Shown here piece by piece: positions 55,785 to 64,000 of a DNA stretch of 64,000 nt. Numbering within the stretch: position 1 is the first letter of the stretch; each line of letters begins with the position of its first letter. The notes below the pieces were generated by a model that made no database searches, was not told where the DNA came from, and was given only the letters and a program-made list of their open reading frames with translations. Position numbers and translations under genes: made by a program. Origin of the DNA: Whalleya microplaca (taxonomy: Eukaryota; Ascomycota; Sordariomycetes; Xylariales; Xylariaceae); the NCBI GenBank assembly GCA_022497155.1, contig MU385710.1, positions 1,550,001 to 1,614,000 on the forward strand. Reading direction: 5' to 3'.

Positions 55785-58187
55785 ATTTAGGCGGATCAAC
55801 CCAAGAACGACGCGGAAGAGCCTTAACAAGATGAAGAAAGAGTCAGGACACCTCACGAAGTTTGCTTACGTGGGAACACTCGCTATGAAATTTAAGTAGG
55901 CGATGTTTCGGGCCTATCGGCGTAGTCGGGGCTTCAGCTGACTCCAACTCAACCAACACCTTAACCAGGGATATTTCAACTTCAATGGCAGTGGCATTAA
56001 GTTTAAGTGTTGAACAGAGAATGTCAGGTATGTTTGGTATACCGATATCAAATAATTCAAAGCGAGAACATAGACGATGTTTTCGAGATCCGAACTAACA
56101 AGCAAAATTATTGAGCTGGGCACCGATGTCGCTACTCATGCATGTCGCTACTCAAAGAGGATATGTAATCCTCAACGTAGTTCGAACTGGGGTTAGCGGA
56201 AGGATCTCTGTGGAGAAGCTGAACCAATATTGCGGAGAGGAAGCGATCCCTTGAACCCCATTCCCCGTTATTTGAATTGACTGTATCGTGAACACCCCCT
56301 TGTCTCTATAATTGATTGCAATTGCGAATTAATTGATTTGTTGAAGTTGTCGTCAGTCACTGCATGAAATAGGTAGCTACCCATTAGTGCGAACATAGGT
56401 TGCGGGTGGCTGAAGCTTGAGCAGTGAAGAGTCGTCTTGGCCTGCTTATAGTGGGCGGTAGCCGCCGGACTTTACGGAGTTGTTATTCTAGTTGGGTATA
56501 CATACCTATGAAATTGATAGTTGACACTAGCATCGCAGAGTGCGACTATGACATTGCTACTTGAGCCCTCAGAAGGAAATGAAGTCAATTCATGAAAAAT
56601 AAGGCTTCTCATGCATATACAATACAGGGTATTATAACACGAAATGTTGAGCGTTGCTAACACTATCATTCCACAACCGAGGTACACTATTAGTCCAGCT
56701 TATGTAATAATCATCAGCACATGCGCAGTTTCCAAAGCTACAAAGAGGTCCTTGTTCAAGTACAATGGATATCTCTCTGTAGTACATGTATTTTATTTTG
56801 ACTGTCCCCTGATCTAGTGAACCATGGGGTCCATGTGTAAAAGCTTCAAATGTTACCGCTTACGCTAGAAATGTAGCTAATACGTGGTAGACCATGAACG
56901 TTTGAGTCGAACTCATTAGGTGCAGCTTTAAGGAAACTGGACACAGCCGGAAAACTCATTACTGTTTAAGATTTCATTAACAAAATTCAGAAAAACTTCA
57001 TCGTAAATATGAATGAATAAAAACAAGTCATAAATACTTATGTCTTCATAATCCTCATAGAGGCCAGACTGACATTCTTACATAACCCTACATAGACTTG
57101 CAGTGTCATCATATCCAACTCGAGACTATATGTCGCGTCAGAGACATTCATATGTAGGTATTTTAATGTTATATTTCAACTGTATATTCAAAATAATCCA
57201 AGATATCTGTTGTATGACTTCCTCTTTGCTGTGGCTTGGTGATGATGGTGTTTAGTCGCGCCCACATCCCACAAATGCACCCCGTCGAAGTCTGGACAAA
57301 TCCACCCCATACAGCATTTATCAACTCAATTGATCGATAAACAGCCTGAAACAAAGATCGGACCCAACAACCTGGTTCCAGCCCTATTCAGCAGCATTCA
57401 AGGCAACCAATCATAATTTACTTACTGTTACACCTATCTAATAGCATGCGGTAAGATGGATGTGCGTAAAGAGCCTTCCTCACATATCTGTAGACAATTA
57501 GAGGTGAAGAGACAGGGACCATGCGCTCGCCATTATGTATCTCGGTTGCGTGATCGCGCTAGCCGGATACCTTGTCGAGAATTTGCGGCGCCGGGCAGCG
57601 TGTGCTCCAACGTAATCCAAGGTCGGGGCAAGCGATGCAGCATAGGTAGAAGAATATAAGAGACGGGTTCATTGGACAATGGCGACTATCCTACCCCACG
57701 GCCGGTATACCAATGTGTCACGTCGGAGAAGGCCCGACATAAAAAATTGGTAGGTGTTTTCAGCTGTGTTCCTTGTGTCCCCCTAACAGGGAAGGGATAG
57801 CACATTACGTCGTGGCGCCGTCTGTCGCGGCGTCGGTGCTGCATCGGTGGAAGGAAGGATTCGAGTCCTTATCTCATCGTACGTGTCGTAGAGTTCATAA
57901 GTCAGGGCACTCGCTGAAGCTAAAACCGACCGGGACTTCTCCAGGAAGGTAGTCAGGACAGCTTTACTTGAGTACCCGGTACTTAGTATACCTCGACATT
58001 TCTTGGCCAGGCTTCTCCATCTGCCTTTTAAACTCGCCGCCCCCCACGATCTCCCTGCTTGTCAACAACCATCAAGTACCTTATTGCTCAACTCTCGTCT
58101 ACCCTTTGCATTATATGTTATTTATATGCTCACATCGACCAATTGCTCTTTCATAGCTAGCTTTTACTTGCGCCTACATACGCCAAT
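55785..58187. other. 2.4-kb intergenic region between divergent transporters
   Basis: No supported gene. It is AT-rich, with short frames only. The two ends should contain the promoters of the permease and of the amino-acid transporter. Confidence 0.5.
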
Positions 58188-60297
58188 ATGAAGCCAGACA
58201 CGGCTTCAGATGCGCCCTCGCCGCCCTACGAGGCTGACGAAGTCACCATGCCCACTGGATGGTCCGCCTGGTTTGGTGGCCCTACTGTCCAGATCGGCCC
58301 TCGCATTGCTCCCATTATCGCGCCAGTCACTACAGTCAAAAAAGGAGAGAATCCCGACCCTGAAAGTAATATCAGTAGCGATGCAATCCTCGCCAAGCAG
58401 CGCGCAGAGGAAAAAGATTCTGCTATCAAATATCGTACCTGCAGCTGGCAAAAGGTTCGTTCAGGACAACCGCTAAGGAAAGCTTGATTGCTTTCTAAGG
58501 CAAGGGATCCAAGTATAGGCCATGCGCTAATATGCTTATGTCGACCAACAGACAGCCGCCTTGCTATTCTCCGAATATATTTGTTTGGTGAGTTGCTATT
58601 TGCGTAGTTACCAGCTTTGGTCTATTCTACAGCGTTCGACTCATCGCAGTAAAAAGAAAACCATCCTAGCCCATGGTTTCTTTAACAAGATGACTGGTGA
58701 AGTGTAACGCTGACGAGATCGTAGGCTATCATGAGCTTTCCGTGGTCTTACAGTATCCTTGGTCTTGTTCCTGGGTAAGCTTCCTCGGCTTCTGGGCATT
58801 ATCTTGGCAGACTATCCGCTATTAACACACTCATCAGAATTATCCTCACTGTTGTTCAGGCTCTCATAGTCTTGTACACGTAGGTTATCCTTGACTTGTT
58901 CTGATATGCTTGCCCTTTAGTCATGCTAACCTCTGCATAACAGCTCTATTATTTTATGGGAGTTCTGCCTGAGGCATCCTGAAGTCAGAGATGTATGCGA
59001 TATTGGGCAGATGTTGTTCTGGGGCAAGGAATGGGCGTGGTGGTTAACAGCGTTCATGTTCATTCTAAACAACACCTTCATTCAGGTTAGTGTCATTCAC
59101 AACCGCCATTTGACGTCCTGATGCTAAGATCTATATAGGGTCTACACGTCCTCGTGGGGGCTAAGTACCTCAACACCATGGTCAACGGAGACTCGAGCAT
59201 GGCCTGCCAGACTGTATCATTCGGGGCTATTGTTGCGGTAGTCTGCTGGGTATCCTCGCTGCCTCGTACCTTCAGTATGCTTTCAAAGATCGGGACTGCC
59301 TCGGCTTTGTTTACCTTCATCTCGGTCATCCTAGCCACTATCTTTGCTGGCATCGAGGACCATCCCGCAGGGTTTCTAGCGGATCCAGCTACTGACCCTG
59401 ATACTGGTGCAGCACTACCCTTCGGAAACCCAATCGTTACAGCCATTCCGATTGCCGGTACTACCTTCGTTGCGGCACTAAATGCATTCCTGAATATCAG
59501 TTATACCTTCATTGGACAGATCACACTGCCCAGCTTTATTGCCGAGATGCGCGAGCCAAGAGATTTCCCTAAGGCTCTATGGGCATGTACAATCCTCGAA
59601 ATCATTGTGTTCAGTGTCGTGGGCGCTGTCATGTATGCATACACAGGAAACCAATACATGACTTCGCCAGCCTTCGGATCTTTGACGCCCCTTTATAAGA
59701 AGATATCGTTCTCATTCATGGTTCCTACGATCATCTTTTTGGGCGTCTTATATGCCTCAGTGTCAGCTCGGTTCATATTCTTTCGCGTGTTTGATAAGAC
59801 ACACCACAAGAATGAGCATACGATTGTTGGTTGGATCACCTGGGCTTCGATATTGCGTATGAACCTCACTCACTAAATCCGTTGCCATGCCTCAACTAAC
59901 AGCTCATATAGTCGCAACTTGGATCCTCGCTTTTATAATTGCTAATTCGATCCCATTCTTCAGCTCCCGTGAGTCTAAACAAGGGGTTTTTATCACAATG
60001 GACCTAGCTAACGTTGACCTAGTTCTCTCCCTCATGTCGTCCTTATTCGACTCGTTCTTCGGATTCATCTTCTGGGGGGTTGCCTACTTTCGCATGCGGA
60101 AAGCTGACGGGGCTCTTGCATTACTCAGGACTGGATCAGTTCGGGGCTGGTCTGAGTGCATTCTCAACATCGTCATTATCCTCACGGGATTTTTCTTCCT
60201 TACGGGTGGAACCTATGCAACTGTGCAAGAAATAGTTGATGAGTACAGAGCAGGGACCGTTGGCACTGCTTTTCAGTGCGCGAGTAATGCTATCTGA
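58188..60297 (+). CDS. amino-acid transporter, Mtr-like (AAAP/Aa_trans family)
   Basis: Seven exons (58188-58454, 58552-58587, 58725-58774, 58838-58879, 58944-59085, 59139-59856, 59912-60297) give 546 aa with consistent phases. Three consecutive exons are very small (36, 50 and 42 nt) and encode the first two helices. An 85-residue hydrophilic N-terminus precedes AIMSFPWSYSILGLVPG, the helix 1 Gly/Pro region. Eleven helices follow, with NAFLNISYTFIGQITLPSFI and EMREPRDFPKALW in the middle, both diagnostic of the Neurospora Mtr neutral amino-acid permease group. It should import neutral or aromatic amino acids with protons at the plasma membrane. The loop GIEDHPAGFLADPATDP is external. Substrate is inferred only from the group. 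Confidence 0.92.
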
Positions 60298-61334
60298 GGT
60301 GTTTCATTGTATATGATTTTATTGCAGGATATACCCCGGCCAGGACTGCCGTGAAGAGGGTAGCAACAGGAGACCTGAGGAAGGCAGTATTAGTATTGGT
60401 GAGGGATGGGAGGACCACGCATTTGATTTTTGGGATGCTTTGTTAAAAGTCGGAACACTTGGTTATCATGGGTTGCCACCTCCTATCGCACAGAATAATA
60501 GTAATGCTAAGAGGACGGATACCACTTTTAAGTGGTCTTTCCGAACCCCAGCATGAAGTTTAAGCATCCAGTAGATGCATGCCCGCCCACCTGTTCTAAC
60601 CTCATTATAGCTTGTATTTCTAACACTCGGCCTCGTACATTTTCATACCACCATAACTAACTTAAGTATAGATGGCGCCGCAGACACCGCACCCTAAGAC
60701 AACAACCGAGGCCCCTATAAAACTAACAGACAGCCGGCTTATAAGATTATTTCGGTAAGGCCTTTGCCTACGCAAGTAGCTATGTAGATGCCTCCCATAC
60801 CATCGTAGGCTAACTAATACAACAACATGGTGACTGTCGTAGGATGGAAACTTCCCTTGCAACTATGATTACCATGCCTGATACCGCGCTTTCTCTTTCC
60901 CGATTATCACGCCTAATTCTCCAACCCTGCTGAAACTGTGCTACTATACTTAACTATACTAATCACAAATGTCAATTACTTGAAGTATCTTATATAGTTC
61001 ACACTTATTCTGTTAAAGGCGAAAGGGAGGGGGAGAGGGGGTGCTAATACATCTTGACATCGAAATCGATGTCTCGTACTGGAGGCAGCATGGGGCTACA
61101 TTTGGCTTACTATATATATATACATGGGATAACTACAACCAAAGATAGAGAGCAAGCCACAGAAGGGCAAGGGGAGGAACGGATGAACGGGAATAGACAG
61201 GAGTAGTATAGTTAAACCGCCACCTGCTGGTGAACGGCTGGCTTACGTTACAAATTTCGATTGCCTTTCTCTCGGTCCAGATTTTGCTCAGTACTTAGAC
61301 TAAGCACCTCTCCTTCTAAGATCTGCGTGCGCGC

Positions 61335-61352
61335 GTACGTACGTACGTACGT
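61335..61352. repeat. CGTA microsatellite
   Basis: About four tandem copies of a self-complementary tetranucleotide. Confidence 0.8.
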
Positions 61353-61680
61353 GTACCTCCGTCCTCCTCGCTCGTAGATGCGAGGTCTAAGTACGTCGTT
61401 CACTATTCGTAGCCATCGGGGCGATGGAAAGCTTCGCTACCTCAGCCTTGATTAAGCACATACCTACTTGCCCAGCTCCCGTGCTTGAATGTCCTCCTAG
61501 GATTGGATCGAAACAAGAACCATAGGAGAGCCCACCCGGACGCATCCGTTCGCATCATCCGCCCACGCCTTTTCCTCCTCCTCTGACTAGGAACCAAGCA
61601 ACTAACTAATCTACGGCACGGCGAAAGTTGCGAGAAAACGACCCAGGAATCTATCTGATCAAGGAACCAACCTCGATATA

Positions 61681-61797
61681 TGTACAAAGTGTATAGAATC
61701 ATCATATATCTATATATCTACTATGAAGTATGAAATGTGTACATAGTGTATAGCATCCATCACATATCTATATATATCTACTCTGAATTATAAAATT
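61681..61797. repeat. 58-bp imperfect tandem duplication
   Basis: Two copies share AGTGTATAG, then ATATCTATATAT and CTACT, with about 80 percent similarity by eye. Confidence 0.7.
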
Positions 61798-62002
61798 AGT
61801 TGCTTCACAGAGCAAGCCTACTATCGGGTAAATACTCAATTTCACGTCCGTGGAAATATCATCGAAGATGGTATGGAAGATTAGGAATAGACGAGCCGCC
61901 TGTTTGTTTCTATTATTCTCTTCATCTGATCCGTCCCGCTGTCCGTCGCTCAACCGCGATGGGGACCGTAGGTATGGACGTAGATACATAAATACATAAG
62001 CG

Positions 62003-62024
62003 CATACATACATACATACATACA
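62003..62024. repeat. CATA microsatellite
   Basis: Five tandem copies. Confidence 0.85.
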
Positions 62025-62833
62025 AAACGTCAGCAACAATACCCAACCTTAGGTAATAGCAGCAGCAGCAGGTTCAACCGCCACCGCCGCTGCCATCCCA
62101 ATCGCCTTCGATCGACACAGACCAAAATACGCACACGTCAAATCTTCCAAAACTCCCTACCACTCCCAACTCCCACTAACAGAAAGGGGACGAGGGCCTG
62201 TTGAAGTGGTGATATATCCCACTACTGCAGCAAAGCGAACAAACAAGCAAACAAACAAAAGCGGAAGCCCCTTTTTTGTAGGTAGGTATTTGAACAATAT
62301 AAAATTTGAAGAACGCCTTGCCCTATTAACATAAGGTAGGACTAGGTATAGAAGATAGATAGGTAGGTTAGGTCAGGTTAGGTATGGGGGGCGCCAATCA
62401 TAGGGGGGGCTTCCTTCCTCCCTTCCTCCCTTTCTTCCTTCTCTCCAAAAGGGGAGGAGGCTAGGCTGCGCGTATCAGATAGGTAGATAGATAGCCAATA
62501 ACAGCAACAAAAACGCGAGTTCAAAACAAAATTTGGGCATTACAAAAACATGTAGTGTAGTGTAGTAGTAGCAGTAGTAGTCAACAAGCGACTTCACAAA
62601 AAACTAGCCTTGATGAGAGGGAAGGGGGTATCCATATGTAGAAGGGGGTGTGGTGTGGGTTGGTTGTTGCGCGCGTTCTCGTTCTCTCCTTTTTTGTTCT
62701 CTCTTGCTTTTTTGTTCGCCCATCAGATCAGAACCCGGTCATCAGCCCAAGAAAAAAAACCAAAATATAGTGGTTTTTGTTTTCCTTCCTGGGAACTCGT
62801 AAATCCATCAAACTGAAAACATTTTCCCCCTGT

Positions 62834-62883
62834 CCATCCATCCACCCGTCCATCCATCCAACCATCCACACACACACACACAC
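62834..62883. repeat. CATC/CA simple repeat
   Basis: A CATC-rich tract passes into a CA dinucleotide run. Confidence 0.8.
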
Positions 62884-63134
62884 CAAAGTCGCCTAATCGC
62901 CTATCAATTTTCCCTCCTCGTAAATTATAAAAAAAACGACTATAAATTCGAAACGCTGACCCATCCCAAGAAGGTTCCCAAAGGTAGACAAGAGATAACA
63001 TTAACTCTAGTCAAGAACGCTTTTTAGTCAACCCCTCCTCCTCCTCGGAAGTGGACTGCCCCCCGATTACTCCGGAAGGGTAATCACATCTCAGCTGAAA
63101 AGAACCATGCGTTTAGGAAATTTCTCTCTTCCTC

Positions 63135-64000
63135 CTAGGAGTCTGAGGGCTTCTCAATATGCGTCGTTTGCGTTGGCGGCGGCGAAATAGGTAATGGGAC
63201 GTCTTGTGGCGCTGGTGGCGTAGTTGACTTGGGAATTGGCGCTGGTGGTTGAGACTGAACTGGGGCCGTTGTTGGACCTTGCTTTTCATCTATACTCCTT
63301 TGCAGTTCCAGGGTCTGCGGTGCTGGGGGTAGAAACCCCTTTAGATGATCCCCAGGCGGAGACTTCGTGCGCTTGATCTCTGCGTTTTCCTTGGCCTCTC
63401 GGTATTTGTTCTTAATCCATCCAATGGGGCCTTTCGAGTCGTCCTTTTCTTTGCTTCCAGCCTCGCTCTCTGCAAGTGTTGCTGCCACATCTGACGACTC
63501 TCCAGTCCAACTCTTCCGCGGCCTCTGGCCACTCCCAACAGAGGATGTGCTTGTTTCAGCATGGCTATTTACCCCCAGGTTCTGTGTGGTTCCACTAGAC
63601 ATGTCTTCCTTCCGCCGTGATATGCGCCACCGACGCTTCTTATCCTTATCGGCAGTATCTACTGATGGAGCCTGCGCACGCTCATCTGCCTGGTCCATGT
63701 CGGATCCGTCGTTGTAGGATGAGTGAAGAGACGTTGACGGCGAAGTCTTTGGTTTTAATACCTGGTTCTCGGGCTCGGCCTGGAGAGTACTCGCAGATGG
63801 CACTTGGGATGCTCTAGGGGTGGGCTCCGACGGAGTCTCAGCAGAGGCGCCATTCTCTAGAGCGATCGGCTCTGGAAAAGAAGCCAGAGGCTTTGGTTCT
63901 AAAGGGCTCGGAGAGTCGATAGCTGGAGTACCCGCACCAGAATGCGGCAACGAGGCCGTCGAGCTTTGTGCACTTGGATTAGTACTACTTGGCAACCGCT
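63135..64000 (-). CDS. C-terminal part of a Ser/Pro-rich protein, truncated by the window edge
   Basis: The frame is open from the right edge to a stop at 63135, about 287 codons. Most of it is disordered and rich in Ser, Pro, Thr and Glu. A basic, helical island stands out: DKDKKRRWRISRRKEDMSS, followed about 70 residues later by GPIGWIKNKYREAKENAEIK and RTKSPPGDHLKGF. The tail is Pro/Gln-rich (PPAPIPKSTTPPAPQDVPLP). Such basic helices beside a Trp are often membrane-lipid or actin-cytoskeleton binding, but no family is recognised. The folded domains, if any, lie beyond the window. Confidence 0.75.
   Translation of the reverse strand, partial: RLPSSTNPSAQSSTASLPHSGAGTPAIDSPSPLEPKPLASFPEPIALENGASAETPSEPTPRASQVPSASTLQAEPENQVLKPKTSPSTSLHSSYNDGSDMDQADERAQAPSVDTADKDKKRRWRISRRKEDMSSGTTQNLGVNSHAETSTSSVGSGQRPRKSWTGESSDVAATLAESEAGSKEKDDSKGPIGWIKNKYREAKENAEIKRTKSPPGDHLKGFLPPAPQTLELQRSIDEKQGPTTAPVQSQPPAPIPKSTTPPAPQDVPLPISPPPTQTTHIEKPSDS

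Larger units (their letters stand above)
60298..63134. other. 2.8-kb low-complexity region, probably long 3' UTR
   Basis: No gene is supported. Many simple repeats occur (ACGT, CATA, CATC, CA) and a 58-bp duplication lies at 61681-61797. The right-hand part probably includes the 3' UTR of the minus-strand gene that starts beyond the window. Confidence 0.5.

Noticed and set aside
32146..60297. Secondary-metabolite or transport gene cluster
   Set aside because: The two permeases, the amino-acid transporter and the lyase-family enzyme are scattered, with no synthase, P450 or pathway regulator between them.

Overview
The window is nuclear DNA from a filamentous ascomycete (Pezizomycotina, probably a sordariomycete-type fungus). 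The evidence is protein-coding genes split by short introns, typically 45-110 nt, with GTAAGT/GTATGT-type donors and CTAAC-like branch sites. The set of fungal proteins also fits: Sdo1, Rrp45, Cwc15, A49, carboxypeptidase Y, Cas1-type acyltransferase and Dal5-type permeases. Large gene-poor stretches, a decayed inverted-repeat element and a stop-riddled gene relic are present. All exon borders were placed by eye from reading frame, intron phase and family conservation. No alignment or database search was run.

Layout: 0-8 kb is a dense housekeeping block holding an EBP-like sterol isomerase, an unrecognised membrane protein with an AT-hook, Arl3/ARFRP1 GTPase, exosome subunit Rrp45 and splicing factor Cwc15. 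8-14 kb is gene-poor, with one F-box-like gene and an interrupted tRNA-like gene. 14-24 kb carries a Cas1-type O-acetyltransferase, carboxypeptidase Y, a 0.5 kb MITE-like element, Sdo1/SBDS and ribosomal protein uS13. 25-34 kb carries a small unknown protein, a gene relic, a secreted Ala/Pro-rich repeat protein and a Dal5-type transporter. 35-43 kb holds RNA polymerase I subunit A49, the 25-codon eL41 gene, an FHA-protein kinase, a Zn-cluster-like protein and an unknown gene. Ribosome and RNA-processing genes recur across the window (Rrp45, Cwc15, Sdo1, uS13, A49, eL41). That probably reflects ordinary housekeeping rather than a cluster.

The most interesting part is 44.7-50.6 kb. Three neighbouring genes share the same 18-residue Gly/Asn/Gln repeat (G-x-x-N-x-x-x-Q-x-G-x-x-N-x-S-x-x-x). 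One is a SesB-type serine hydrolase with the repeats at its C-terminus. One is a nearly pure repeat protein whose reading frame is broken inside the fifth repeat. One is a small protein with the repeats followed by a C-terminal transmembrane helix. The arrangement resembles fungal amyloid-signalling (sigma/HET-s-like) cell-death loci, but no NLR partner lies in the window.

51-64 kb contains an isocitrate-lyase/PEP-mutase-family enzyme, a second Dal5-type permease with an 18-nt microexon, an Mtr-like amino-acid transporter, and the C-terminal part of a Ser/Pro-rich protein that runs off the right edge.
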